From positions 22,321,557-22,385,556 of the forward strand of contig NC_092320.1 of assembly GCF_036785885.1 (NCBI RefSeq): 64,000 nucleotides of DNA. Direction: 5' to 3'. This DNA comes from Coffea arabica (Eukaryota > Streptophyta > Magnoliopsida > Gentianales > Rubiaceae). The notes under the pieces are model-generated. The model saw nothing but the letters and a program-made list of their open reading frames with translations, made no database searches and was not told where the DNA came from. The translations under genes and the position numbers were made by a program. Shown piece by piece: positions 1-12,925 of the stretch (position 1 is its first letter; the number at the start of each line of letters is the position of its first letter).

Positions 1-744
1 ATTCAAATCATGGCCTTGTAGTTAGAAAAAATTGAAAGGATTTGCCTCTAGTGCACCATTCTGGTTTAAACGACTCTTCTCACTAACCCTTTTATACAAT
101 CTAATTGGATTTCCTCCCCTTCCTATAATATAGGATAATATAGATGAAAAAAAAAAAGAAAAAATGAGAGATTCCAACAACTCCAAAACTGTTGCAAAAC
201 TAGCCAACAACAACTCTTAACGATAACATGTCAAAAGAACTCAAAAACAAACATCATCATGTTGTTCATACATATATCAAAATTGGAGACTTCTCATCAA
301 TACATATCTAGATGTACACATAGGGACATACTCATAGTACCATGACAAATTTTTGAAAAAGTTTAGCATTGCTAGATTTAAATAACTTGATGGATTGAGC
401 GACCAAGAATCTCATAAGAAGGTGACGGAGGCAAAGGATATTAGTAGCTCCAATATATATGGGTTGGGGAACAAAAAATAAGAGTGGAGGATCAAGAAAA
501 TGAAGTTCGGTGGAATATTAGTAAGTAAAATTTGTGGTCCAAAGTGGTTGTGGCAAAAAAAAGTGAAAACATTTGTTTGTCTCTTTTTTCTTGGCTAGTT
601 CTTTTTTGTTAACATTATTCATTTGAAAGTTTTGCCAATTAGTTAAGAAGGTTACTATAGTCATTTTATAAGCTCAAGGGACGTATGTGTAATTACTTAA
701 ACCACGGGGCTTCCCTATATTATAATATATCTTAGGGGAGGAAT
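1..744. other. AT-rich intergenic DNA, no gene seen
   Basis: Low-complexity AT-rich sequence. Open frames are short and none resembles a known protein. No RNA gene or terminal-repeat structure was recognised up to the MITE that begins near 745. Confidence 0.5.
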
Positions 745-960
745 GTGAAATTATCCCATTAACTTACCCAATCTCTTTCCTCCCCAAAAAAAGGTATGAC
801 ATTTTCACTTAGCGCCTTCAAATATTAAAAAAATCTCATTTGTCTCCTCTTTTTCAAACTTTTTGTATCATTTACAACCCAATTTAAAATATAATATTAA
901 AAATTTCATTTTGAGAGAGTAAATATAATCTGATTTCAAATTTGCCCTTTTATTGTCTTA
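745..960 (+). repeat. MITE-like repeat, copy 1 (MULE-type end)
   Basis: This segment is similar, in inverted orientation, to 5830-6062. Shared stretches include a terminal GAAATTATCCC / GGGATAGTTTC-type end, then 'CTTTTTGTATCATTTACAACC' against 'CTTTTTGTAACATTTGAAACC' (first 20 bases compared), and an AATATAATATTAAAAA-type core. Both ends could not be paired within this copy, so it may be truncated. The end motif resembles terminal repeats of plant Mutator-like MITEs; that class is an inference. Confidence 0.5.
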
Positions 961-3303
961 CTTTTTACTACAAAAGTGTGAGTATATTAATTATAATTTA
1001 AAAACAAAAATAAAAATACAAAGGTTTATTCTGATTAGACAAATTATAGTATACTTTTACAAGGAGTTAACACTTGAAATTTTTTCAAGTTATAAAATTA
1101 ATATTTTCTTTTCCATAAAGTGTTTTGAATTAACTTAAGGAGTTTTATAAATCCTTTATATTTTTTAAAATTTTTTATCTTTTGTCCAAATTGACGGATT
1201 GAAAACTAAAAAAATACAACATGCTAAAAGTTATATATGAACTTGTTTGTGTTGTTTTTAACTGGTGCAAAAAAGGTACTTTCATTATTGTAGATTATTT
1301 CAAGTTGTTTTTAGGAGTATTGTAAATCATTCATAATTTTAAATAATTTAGCATTTCTTGTTCGAACCTGTGAGGACCTGTAAATTTCCTTTATTTTATA
1401 TTATTTTCTCGCATGCATTTTCTTCACTATACCCTATTAGATTGATTTTCCAGAGATTTTATAAGTGTGTAGAGTTTTAAATCATTTTTCCTAAGCTAGT
1501 TCATATTAAGTTTGAAGCGTATTATGGACGTGGGACCCGTTAGTGCGGTAAATGCGATATATTTTTGACAACTAGTTGAAGTTTGTATTAAGGGATATTA
1601 TTTTACAAGATGTTAGGAGATAATTAGAGGTTAGTTAGATTAATTAGTATTGAGAGATAAGAGGATGAGATAAGCATTAGAGGTGCCACGTGTCGTGTTA
1701 CCATTCGAAGGTGGACTTTGACCAAAGCTTTCTTACCTTTCCTAAAACTAATTTTGACCAAAAATTTGCTCCATTTTTCCTCTTCTTGGCCGGCTCTCTT
1801 GAGAAGAAAAACCAAGAGAGAAAACTTCATTTGCCAACTTCAAACTTGCTTCAATTTTGAGTTCTAACCAAGTAAGTTGCAAAATACTCCATAAAGGTTG
1901 TTAACTAAGGAAGACTAAGGGTGTTGGTGGAGTAATTTTGGAGGAGGAAGTGCTAAGCTACCACCTTTCTTGAGATTTCAAGGTACTTTGCTTAGAAAAT
2001 CCCCTTTTTGTTTTAATAATGGTAAATTAATGGCTTATAGTGGCTAAGTATGTTGTTTTGTGGAAGATTTCATGGTTTAAAGTAGAGTTTTGATAAATTT
2101 CAGATTTATTGGTGATTTTTCTGTTCTTATATGATGAGTAATGTTTGGCCATGGAATGATAGCTTGGTTAGGTGTAAGATGAAGCTTATATGTACTAGTT
2201 GTGGTTGCTTGTGGAAAATTTCCGCTTCTGGGGTTAAATTTCTGATTAGGGTTTCTAATTTGGGGCTTTGTTGTGATTGATTATGGAGCTATCTAATGGT
2301 TATATGTGAAGGGTGTTGTGACCCTAAGGAAGTGTGTTTAATAACTTATGATTTTTGTGTGTGATTGCGGCTGTTTTGAATGAATGTTGGTGGTTAAGTT
2401 TAGGATGGAAAAGTAAGGAATTTAAAGGGAAATGCTGTTCAATTTTCTAGGCCGTTTGATTTCCTTAAGTTTGAGTTGCATTTTGATAAAAATGAAGGGT
2501 TTTGGGGTTGTTCGTATCCCTAAGACCAACTATTATCCTTGTTGCTCAAAAGTCACATTTTTATTCCTTTGTACTGGTATTTAACTTAGAGAGGCACTTG
2601 ACTTGTAGTCGAGCCTCATTTATGTATTCCATTTGTTGGGTTATAGCTGTGGAACTATAATTGTTTTACCTTGGTTATTTTAGGGTTTTTGGGCAATTAA
2701 AGCCATATTTTGGGTGAAAACTTTTGAAGTATCTGTGCTTGAACTGGTGAGTGTACCACTCCTCTCATTTGTTGCTTAACTTGGTTTCTGTACATGCAAT
2801 CTGTAATTTGAATGACTGTACTATCTGTTTATTCTGTTTGAGACGAGTATGTACTTTATCACACTCGTTCTCTTGTCTGTATGCCCATTTACTGTGAAAA
2901 TTTGAATTTGTTATCTGTGCTTAATCTGATATCGTCTGGACATTGCATCCAACGACCTTTCTGTTAACTCTGAGCTCAACCTCCTTGGTAGTCAATTGAA
3001 TCGAGCCAGCAAAAGGCTTGGTCGAGGAAAATTGATAAGCCATGGAGATGATTTCTGGAAAATCTTTGGGTATTGGAGACTCTAGATTTCTAGTATTGAT
3101 AGGGTGTAATTTCACTATTTATTTTATTATTAATTTCCCCTATTACCTGACCTGATGTGAATTAATTAGTAGATTCTACTCACTTTTCGTAATTTGCACT
3201 TATTTCAGGGAGTAGAACGAAAATATGATAACAGGTGCCAATTTGACAGGAAAAAAGTCCAGATGATAAAGATTGTCCCAAGGGCATTTTTGAAAAGAGA
3301 AGA
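961..3303 (+). mobile_element. Probable LTR-retrotransposon-derived DNA (degenerate)
   Basis: No gene could be modelled in this 2.3-kb stretch. Sequence from about 1520 on has the texture of a plant retrotransposon LTR or leader: T/G-rich, gene-poor, with splice-site-like sequence near 1980 and no coding capacity. It abuts the LTR-like segment that begins TGTCACGCCC at 3304. I could not find the partner LTR or a target-site duplication, so the boundaries are unknown. Confidence 0.3.
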
Positions 3304-5782
3304 TGTCACGCCCACTTTGGTAATTTCCGCAAAGAAGTGACGGACGAAGGGCTTCTTCCTCCTGGTGAGCCGCGGCAATAATAAAAGGAAGGAAAAGAAG
3401 GAAGTTTGGCGGCTGGCCTGATGATTAGTTTTTGACCGTCTGTAATTGAGGAGGAATGGTTGACTTTTCCCAAAAACAATGCTTTTTGCTTTTCATACGC
3501 ATGGCAGGCATTAGGAATTGGTAGCTTTTGATTTTTCTTCATGTTAAACACTTGGAGCTTTTCTTTCTTTCCTCGTATGTCGTCTGTAGCGAGGCAGAGG
3601 AGCATGTCGTGTAACTTTATTATCTCCTCCTGATTGGAACGGACTGAATTCTCAAATATCAATGACAATGGCCGCAGCGTTATCTTCAATTTCTTGGGGA
3701 TTTTGTTCATCAAATATGAACTAATCTCCTCACCCTAGTCAAGGAGAAACGGAGGCTCTGGGTTGCCTAAAAATTGTGAGATCGTTCTAATTTAATCTTT
3801 TCCTTATATTTATTGGTATCCGCATATTTCTTGATTGCTATGCTTATGGTTATTTAATTAATTGATTGTCTTGGATCCGGATAGTTAATTGATTTGGTAA
3901 CCTATAGTCATTTAGGGAATTAAATCCGTAATTGTTTAATTGTCCTGAAATAGTGACAACTGGCATGATTAGATTTGTGTCAGGGGAATACGTGGGCTAA
4001 TCTAAAATAACCCTGGTAGTGCGTTATTTGGTTAGAATAGGGCTCCTCTAATACGTAAGGCAGTTGGGGAATTAAATCTTACGAGCGTACCTGAGATTAT
4101 TTCCTAATTAGAGCAGTGATTAACGGGCGTACCTTAATCACCGATACAGTAAGGAGGGGTTGACTGTCATCGCTTGTTTGGCAGGTATAACCTATTTATC
4201 AGTAAATAATTGGAATTGGCTTGCATCAATGATCAATTAGGTGAACCATTGCTGAAGTTACTTCTTGGCTAGCTCCTTAATTAATATTATCTTGGTTTTA
4301 GTGAATTGTCATTTGATTTTTAGTTGCCTACTTGACTTTATTCTTAATTGTTTTCTTGTTTTAATTGATTCAGGCCTTTAATTATTGTTACTCTGAGTTC
4401 AGTGAAGTATTGTTTAGTTTCTAGTCAGTTATTTATTTTTATTTTCATTTTCTTATTTGAATTTATTTGCTTGTTATCGTTCCTACAAAATCACCCCCTG
4501 TGTTACTTTGAATTTCTTAAGAAACAAGTATACCCAGTTCCTGTGGATACGACCCTACTTGTCATGTCTACAAATTCATAATTATTTGTGAAAAGAAATA
4601 ACCATTCCATTCGGGTATATCGAATCAAGCAAACTCTTCGGGAACAGGGTGAATCAAGTAACCTATTGCACACCTAGAGTCCCTGCTCCAGTACTTGGAA
4701 TTGGGTTTGGTCATTTTAACTGGCAACTAGGTTTAATTTTATTATTGTACAGGCTTCGACACCCTGTCAGGTATACTCGAGTATTACTACCTCTGCTTCT
4801 GTTTGTTTTGCGGGCCCAGGAGAGGTATGTTCGGTGAACGGAATTTGGTGTAAAGTGGTGTTCTACTGGACGAGATACGTTACTTGAGAGTTGATGGAGT
4901 GTCAACTAGTATTTGATCAAACTCTGGTGAAGCAAATGGAAATTTGGCTCTTGAGAGCCACCTGTATCCTTTCTCTTTGAAATATTGTGTTTAAATGTTT
5001 CATTTTACATCTGACGTGTGTATCTGGCTGTTTAAATTCAAATGCCATGTTTCTTGACTGCTTATATGTTTGGTACCTCATTGAGCGTAAACTCACCCCG
5101 TTCTATTATCTTTGTTATCCTTATAGGGTACACTGTTTTGAAACCATGATTTTGGAAGGAAGGGTCGAGCTAGTGTAAACGTTCTTTTGAAATAGAAAAC
5201 CCTAATTGTACTTTCCTCAAGTATCGCACTTTGATTGTAAAGTTCCAACGTATGTATGTAAGTGTTTATTCATGTTTCCTTCATGTAATTACTAGTGAAT
5301 GTACGTTCCATAGGTGTATATGAACTTTACTTGTAACCTTTGGAAAGACCGGGCGAGCGCGGCGTTTGATCGAGGAAAGAAAAATTTCTGGCGGAAAAAT
5401 TCTTCAGAGAATCCGCCCGTATATCCAGCCAGTTCTTGGCAGGATTGTTTGTCGGATTGACAGGGGTAGTTGAAAAAAAAATTTGGGTTTCGCTACTGCC
5501 TCGAATCTGGCCGTTAATCCGGCTGGATTGTGATGTGGCCACTTTTCGTTTCCTTTTCGTTTTGTTTTCCTTTTCATTGAATTGTGTAATTGAAGTCCTG
5601 TTTCGCCGTATGGTTTGGTAAATCATATTTTAGCTTAGTGGTCTTCATTTGTTGGTTTCTTGGGGTTCTATCGCGCATTACGTAGAGTTTGCGAGTGTTT
5701 TGACTCCGTAGTCCTGACGAGAGTTGGGCAGGCGGTCCACCGAATCCACTAGTTCGTCTTAGGGGGAGGTGGGGTCGTCACA
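3304..5782 (+). mobile_element. LTR-retrotransposon-derived segment, possibly a solo LTR
   Basis: The segment starts TGTCACGCCC and ends GGGGTCGTCACA, the TG...CA form and end motifs common in plant gypsy LTRs. Inside are stretches familiar from gypsy LTRs and leaders, for example 'CCTGTGGATACGACCCTACT' near 4540. No gag, protease, reverse transcriptase or integrase frame survives. The flanking pentamers (GAAGA on the left, GAACC on the right) agree at only three positions, so a clean target-site duplication is not shown. It could be a solo LTR, or a larger decayed element with nested insertions. Confidence 0.4.
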
Positions 5783-6064
5783 GAACCAATGGCACAAAAA
5801 CTATTAAAGAGTTTTTTTATCTTTTATCAATTTTTAAATTTCAGTTAAAGAACCATATCAACCAATTTACAACAATTAACAGATAAATTTGGAATGAAAT
5901 TATATTATCTCTCCCATTATGAGTTTTTTAATACTATATTTTGAAATGGGTTTCAAATGTTACAAAAAGTTCCAAGTACGGGATGTGGATGAGATTTTTT
6001 AAAATTCAAGGATGTCAAGTGAAACTGTTGGAAACCTCAGGGGAGGTTTCTGAAACTATCCCAA
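5783..6064 (-). repeat. MITE-like repeat, copy 2, truncated by the adjacent LTR-like segment
   Basis: The reverse complement matches 745-960 over about 200 bases. Its outer end reads GGTTTCTGAAACTATCCC. The inner end is lost at the TCACA boundary of the LTR-like segment, so the retroelement may have inserted into this repeat, or the two may simply abut. Confidence 0.45.
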
Positions 6065-7690
6065 AGAAAAAAAAAATCTTGTCCTTTTTGCCTAAGGGTA
6101 CATGAACCCAGTTTTAGGCTATTGGTGCTCTTAGTTCAACTTGTATGATTTAATGTCATACAAATTCAGTAAAAAAGGTAGAAACAATTCATTCAACAAT
6201 TTGGTAAAAAACTCATTAGAGGAAAAATACCAGCAACTTATATTCAACAAGTCTTGAAGTTCTCAAACCATATTTTTTTTCTTGTCATAGCCTTTTTTTC
6301 GTTTTGAAAATTGAGCCAAATAATTTGCATATTTATTCTTTTAGTTCAACTTGCCTTAGTGTGAAGCAAATTCAGTAAAAGAGCAGACAAACAAATTTTT
6401 TATTTTGCTAACTGACAAATTTAAAACAAACAAAATTCACGAGGTAAAACTCCACTAGTTCTTCTTCTTTTTTTTTTTCCAAGAGAAAAAAGGGAAAGCT
6501 TACAACTCGAATCAAGAGTTGTAATTATACAGGTTCATTTGCATGAGGATTCACATTTAAAAAATTCTTAATTCACCAATACCCCAACCCCCCCCCCCCC
6601 CCCCCCCCACACAAAAAAAAAAAAAAAAACTCCCATCCCTATACCTAAAAAAAAAAAGATTATTTCTTCATTTAGATGGGCTAACTAGGTGACATGTGTT
6701 AGCCCGAGCATGTTTTAGATTTAGTCTCAGCAAAAATTGGGCTGCACAAAATTTAAATGAAGGTGTTAGCCGAGTTGTGGCCTTGGTTGAGCAGAGATCA
6801 ATTTACCTTTGGGCCCATCTAATCCCAGCCCTTTCTTTGATGTCCATTACCATGGTACCCATGCTACCCAAAAAATAGGTAATGTGTTTCATGGATACTG
6901 AATTTGACCGACTTTAATTAAACCCATAACTGTATAACAAGTGTCCTACAATGTCTTTGCCAACTAATTGGCTGAATAGTGGTTCTTTGTGGGTCTTTTT
7001 TAGATTGCTTTCGGGCCGTTCTTCGATTAATTCCTGCGATTGTTTAAATTAGGTGGGTGTGTGTGTGTTATTTATCGATTTCGATAAAAAAAAACCTTGT
7101 CTTTGCCAAAACGGAAAAAAGTTTTAAAAAAAATGCCTTGCCTTTTATGTACACAATGAAGACAAGAATTTCTTTTCCTTTTTTTTTTTGTTTTTTGAGG
7201 AGGAATGATTTGTCAAGATTCCTAGTTATGGAATCTTTTTTTAATAAAAAGTAAATTTTATTAACAGAAGGTGGGAAATCGTTCAACGTGATTTGATATA
7301 CATCAAGGGACAATCTTTAATTTTCAAAAGCAATTTACTAAAAAATTTCAAATTCATAAAAACAACAATATACTTTTATTGATCAATCGAGAGAGAGGGG
7401 GAATCGAAAGTGGTTCTCTTCAATTTTTTTTAGACCAATTTCATGTCATATCATTTAGATTTAGAAAAAACCCCCATAATGTGTAGCTTGTAATTGGATT
7501 CCTATGGGAGTACAAAATATGAAATCCTCGTACTAATTGATTTTGATCCAAAGATGTTTTATTTCTCCATATTAAGACCACAAAACTTATTATTAGAATT
7601 GAGCGGCCCAAACATGGTCTCAGCGGATTTGACCCAACCCAAAACTCTTATGCTTGTGAGCAAATATCAAAAAGGATTGCAGAGAGGGCA
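6065..7690. other. Intergenic DNA with homopolymer tracts
   Basis: AT-rich spacer upstream of the CPN10 gene. It contains a run of about 22 C followed shortly by a run of about 18 A (6587-6629). The open frames are short and unrecognised. Nothing else was identified. Confidence 0.5.
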
Positions 7691-7858
7691 TTTTAGTCAT
7701 TTAATCAATACGAAGCGAATCCGTAAAGCCCCGTGCCTTCTTAAACCCTTCTGGAAGGCTTTAACCCTTTAGCCGGTAAAACCCTCGTTGTCTTTGTCCT
7801 CCTTTATCGTCTGCTGCTTCTGCCCCAAAAAGTCAGACGAAACAAAAAGGAAATTCAA
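7691..7858 (+). promoter_or_regulatory. CPN10 proximal promoter and 5'UTR with a heat-shock-element-like site
   Basis: The 168 bases before the start codon contain CTTCTGGAAG (7748-7757), which fits the minimal inverted heat-shock-element dimer nTTCnnGAAn. Nearby are telo-box-like AAACCCTT and TAACCCTTT motifs (about 7743-7770), often seen upstream of plant housekeeping genes. No good TATA box is visible. Mitochondrial chaperonins are commonly heat-inducible, so the site is plausible. A single dimer is weak evidence, and the transcription start is not visible from sequence. Confidence 0.4.
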
Positions 7859-10800
7859 ATGGCAAAGCGTTTAATTCCTCTTCTTAACCGAGTTCTGGTG
7901 GAGAAAGTGATCCCTCCTGCTAAGACAAATGCTGGGATTTTGCTTCCGGAAAAAACCGCCAAGGTACTTTTGAATTTTCTCTCACCTGCACACTTTTATT
8001 TGTTTATTCTTGCTTGAAAAATTTGTCTTTTTTATGTGGGCATTGTCTGTTTCTGCATCATTTGGAGTCGTGGTTTGCCTAATTGTGTTCAATAGTGCAC
8101 AGGAAATGATTAAGGCTTGTGGGTCTGCACCATATGCACATGGTTTGCAGAAGATGTGTTAATATCTAAATCTACAAAAATATGCTACTAAGTTGGGGTG
8201 GATGATGTTAATTTGTTTCTATGCATTTTTTCTATTTTTTGAGATTTTTTTCTTGGGGATATTTGGTTTTCATGGATGATGCAGTTTACCATGTATGAAT
8301 GGTGGATAATAGTTCAAATGTGTATGCTTTGAGTGATAGTGTTGTTATGCAGATTTAGAGGGAAACAAACTGGGAGAGATGATGAGGCTGTATTAGATTC
8401 GATTAAGGCTTTTTGCTTGTAAAATGTGTACTTTGTGAAAGATTTTATTTTTTTATCTAATATACTAATTACTGTTGATAATGCAGTTGAACATGGGGAA
8501 AGTTGTTGCTGTCGGTCCAGGGTATCATGATAGCCAGGGAAAGCTGATTCCTGTTACCGTGAAGGAGGGGGATAATGTGCTGCTGCCTGAATACGGAGGA
8601 ACTCAAGTGAAGCTCGGTGAGAAAGAGTGAGTAACACATGTTTATCTTTTAGATGTTTATCCTTAATGTTTGTCTCCATTCACATAAATAACTTGAACTA
8701 AGTAATTTTGGTTGATGAATAAATTAATGACTGAATCAGCTTTCTTGGCACGTTGAATGTCCTTTTTGATCCAAAATAACTTAACTGGTCATAATGTTTA
8801 ACACTTCTGAGAATGCTAGCAGTTTTTCAGTTTTAACATTTTGTTATACCATTGCATTTCTGTGTTGAGGGTCCCAAATTTTGGAGGACCTTGAAAGTTA
8901 AATCTAGCTAAGTTTCAAGGCTAATTATAGGTTTCCTTTTATTAGTAATTAAGCATTTGATCACATATAAAGTGTGCTTTTTTGATGCAAGAACCATCTT
9001 CCCTTTCGTATGTGTAGCTCATGCTGATCAGAGATCAGTTACTTAGTAATGTCTACCTACTCTTGAACCAATGGCAGTTTTGTTATTATACTTACTTTTG
9101 TCTGTTAGTTGTTCCATTGGCCAGGTCTGTTAATTTGTCATACAGCATGGTCTATATAATAAGTCAATCTCAAAACAGTCTTTGTTTAATCCTCTACGTA
9201 TGGCTTGCTCTCAAGCCACTTGTTCTTTCCTCATTAATCTGTTCTAGAACATAATGCAGTGCCATTCTTTTGGAGAAATGATATCATCTCTGACAATTGT
9301 CTGATGTTAGTCTAGGAATATAGTTCATGGAAAGCATGTCAGCCAATCTCACCAGAATTTGCATCATGTAAATCGTGGGGGATGGTGGATCACACTACGT
9401 ACCCATTCTAACCTTGAATTTATTACATAACAAGTCTAAAGAATAGCACCCCTTATTCCTTCATAGCTAGATCAAAGTGTCAAAATGAATGTAAAGGCTA
9501 TGATGGACCATGAATGAATTGGTTTTATCTCATTTGAGCGATAAATATTAACAGGAAATGGCTACTAATGGGTCTGGAGTTACCAGAAATGATGTCTCTA
9601 CTATAATAAGTGACTTATCCACATTATTACAACTTCTCAATATTTTGGATTGACTTGGGGAATCTTACAAACACAAGCAAACCTTGTGCTGTACCTAGTG
9701 CAATTGCAGTCCGGTTTTTACAGATGAAAATCTCACTTGTGCATTTGATCAATGCAAAGTACTGAATTTATCACATATTGCTGATCCTGGATGTATTTTA
9801 CTTCTACATGGTTGTCATTGTTTCAAGTGAATCATGTGATTCATTCTATGATCTACCTAACACTCCTTTTTGGTCAGATTGAACTTCTTTACTTTGTTTT
9901 TGAGTTATACAAGTCTGATTGACTGAATCTATGGTCACAGAATAGTCTTATCCCTTTGATATAGTTTTCCAGCAGTGGAACTGTCTCCACTAGTGTATTT
10001 ATTTCTTTTTAAAGTCAAAATAGAAAAACGTAACTGTTTCATTGGGTAAAAGAATAGCCAGGGAACTGCATTCCTCACTTCTCTTTCGAGCTCGAAGTAC
10101 TATGAGAGTCCAATTAAGGCATTCAATTATTAATTGAATTAGTACAATGTTGAAGATGCTTGGGATCCATTGCTGTGATCTGATATTTCAGACAATTAGG
10201 ATATAGATATGTTTCTTTCACATAAGTAATGAGCTTCAGATAGATGTATTGTCCAACATTTTGCAAATCTACGTGATTTGCCCCAGGAGTTATGGTCCTA
10301 GATGCAGTCCAACTTTTTGGGAATTTTTTAAAATCATCTTCAGTATATCTGGGCGTATTCTCAATGACTTGTACACTTGTTCCTCCAAGGCCTATATTAT
10401 GCCTGTATGTAATCTTATAACAATTTCTTATTAAGCAATTTGAGATTTGGAATTTCCTGAGTTTGTATTTTCACCTTGAAGGCATAAGCAAATAATTTTT
10501 TTTGGTGATGGGTCATGATCCTTGACTCAGTAGTTTTACCTCATAGGGGTAGCATTTCTTCAGCAGCTGGTATGTAATATATTGTTAAAGATTGCTCAAC
10601 AGGACATGAGTATGCATTGCTAACTCAAGTTTCATAGAATTTCCTATATGAGAAAATGAAGCACTCAGGAGAGACGTGCTATAGAGCTAAAAAGAAGTCT
10701 ACCAATTAGATAATTAGATGTGACCAATAACGATGAGTATGATTCCTTTAATAGAATGAGAATGTTTTTGAAAACGTTTGCCAACTCCAACCTTGATCTT

Positions 10801-12383
10801 TTCTTCTTTTATTATCATGAAAACCGTGATTACGGCAATAACTTTGAGCTACAGCAAGTGTTGTGTATATAGAACATGAACAGCTGAGACTTGCATGATG
10901 AAAAGTACCACGTGTGAATAGTGGCATGTGATGAACAAATTCCGGTCAATGTTACTGTGAATTGTGCATTCAACTTTTTTACACATCATTATCATCTCCA
11001 AACCCTTGGTTTTGATTTTTCATCCAATCTGATGCTTAATGATGATCATCATGAAAACCCTTTGCTTGTTCGTGACAATACTTCCTGTCTGTCCTTGAAT
11101 AAATTGATTAAGAGCAATAATGTCAAAAATCAGAATTTTAGATTGACCAAGTGAAGTGCCAGTTGTATCATTTTGGCTGTTCATTTCATTAGCATCTTCA
11201 GCTTTAAAATTTCAAACTTGGCTTTTATTTTGAACTGCTCTACCTTTGTTGAATTGACTGGGAATTCAGAATGTTGATTGCTTATCACTTTGGATTGGAT
11301 TGTAGGATTAAGTTCTTTTTTGGCGAGAATGCTAGTAGTCAACTCTGTGTTTTTTGTGGCTGGGTGTGTGTAGATGGGTGGGGGTAGGTGTGGGCTTGGG
11401 AGTGGGGTGTGTTTTGTTCTGTTTTGTGTTTGTCTATGTGTTTATGTATGTTGCACACGCTTGACGGATCTCCATTAATTCTGTGTAAATCTGTGGCTAT
11501 ATATAGGCATGATTTACTTTTTTGTATTCATATTCTCCTGTGTATGAGACATGTCATGAGTTGGATTGCCAGATGCCCGAATAGGTATGTTTATGTCAAT
11601 TGCAGTGAATATGTCATTATCTCTTCCTGGTTTTTGTGGAGCTGGTGTTGTCATGTAAAAATGATACATGCAGAACTAAGTTCATTTATTGCCATTTGCA
11701 GTTAGCTTTGTGTGGTCTTCATCACCTTTACTGACGCTGTTTTTGCAGGCATTTATTATGGAATCCTTGTCTACTCATTCTGCACTTAGTATAATCCTGA
11801 ACAAGTAAATATTCATTTTCTGAATGCCTAATAACAGAATTGACGCTTAATCTGCGTACATAAAGGGGATGATTCATGTTGGATAATAGTCCATCCATTG
11901 ATATTGGTTGATCATTGAGCTACGTTTTTTCAAGGAAAACTGTCATTCACAATGAAGAAAATCTTTGAAGCATGCGTGCCATGTGGTGTTGTTTATCATT
12001 GCTTGTGTACATATTTAAATACTGAAGTCTTATTGCATGAAAAATATGTGAAGTATGTAACTTTAGCTGTTTTGGGTGGATATCCTTTTTTTTAACCAAT
12101 AAGCTTCAAAGTATGCTAGCCTTGATTTTGTGGACCCTTATCTGCTTTTGTCATCAAGAAAGCGTGTTTCTTCCTTGAAAGAGGCTAACTTACGATTCAT
12201 TTATTCAGCTAATTATACCATCTTAAACTATTGGAAACCTTCTTTCTTCTCCTCTGTGTTGAGTTCCTGAGGTCTTCGCTGTATTTCAGCAATTATGCCC
12301 TACTAATGTGGAAATCACTTTGCCTTGTTTTCAGGTACCATTTGTACCGAGATGATGACATCCTTGGAACATTGCATGATTAG
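7859..12383 (+). CDS. CPN10: 10 kDa chaperonin (CPN10/GroES family), probably mitochondrial
   Basis: Three exons, 7859-7963, 8487-8626 and 12335-12383, join in frame through GT-AG introns to give 97 residues, the usual length for plant mitochondrial CPN10. The protein starts MAKRLIPLLNRVLVEK. The mobile loop that contacts Cpn60 lies at about residues 20-35 (KTNAGILLPEKTAK), followed by the GroES core GKVVAVGPG, the KEGDNVLLPEYGGTQVKL strand, and the C-terminal DDDILGTLHD. The family caps the Cpn60 folding chamber in the mitochondrial matrix. Mitochondrial forms keep an uncleaved N-terminal targeting region, and none longer is present here. Intron 2 is unusually long at 3,708 bases, with no embedded gene recognised. 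The gene stands alone. The identification is firm; the mitochondrial location is inferred from length and similarity. Confidence 0.96.
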
Positions 12384-12900
12384 AAAGCTGCAACTTCCAC
12401 CATGTTAAAGATATTACATTGGTGGTCTGCTAGGACTATGTATCAGTGGGTCGTAGAATTGGATTCTCTTAGGATGGAAAATGCCATTTCTTAGTTTTAA
12501 AACGTTGATTAACTCAGAACCTGTCTTGACTTTTTAATGAAGTATTGTGTCCTTCTGACCCTTGAGCTTTAACTCGTGAATTGGCCAATTGTGTCGCAGA
12601 AACTGTTTAATGCTTGCATTCTTGTAGGTAATAGACAATGGAGTCGTTAATCCCACTACACATTTGAACAATTCTTGGGCAACTGCATTTTGCATTTTCT
12701 TATTCTTTTCCTTTTTCGAACGAATGAATTTTAGATTCAAGTCTTTAACTACTATAAATTGGGATCCTGGAGACAAACTATTTAAGCCCATCCAAGTGTA
12801 AGCAGAGAATGGTTCCAATGGCATTGGAAAACAGTTAAGTATAGGATGGAGCTCCACCTCCATTTCCTGATAGCAAGGATGAGAAGAACTTTTTCTGTTT
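12384..12900 (+). other. CPN10 3' flank and probable 3'UTR
   Basis: Sequence after the CPN10 stop codon, with no conserved frame. The 3'UTR probably occupies the first 200-300 bases, but no clear polyadenylation signal could be chosen. A minus-strand open frame across 12534-12962 is low in similarity to anything known and ends in C-rich simple sequence. Confidence 0.4.
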
Positions 12901-12925
12901 CTATTTGGGTTAATAAGTAATAACA

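Noticed and set aside
3304..5782. Claiming a complete LTR retrotransposon
   Set aside because: There is no coding domain and no pair of LTRs, and the target duplication is not convincing.
11388..11705. 105-codon frame inside CPN10 intron 2
   Set aside because: Composition is Cys/Leu/Trp-rich from GT-rich intron DNA and no domain is present.
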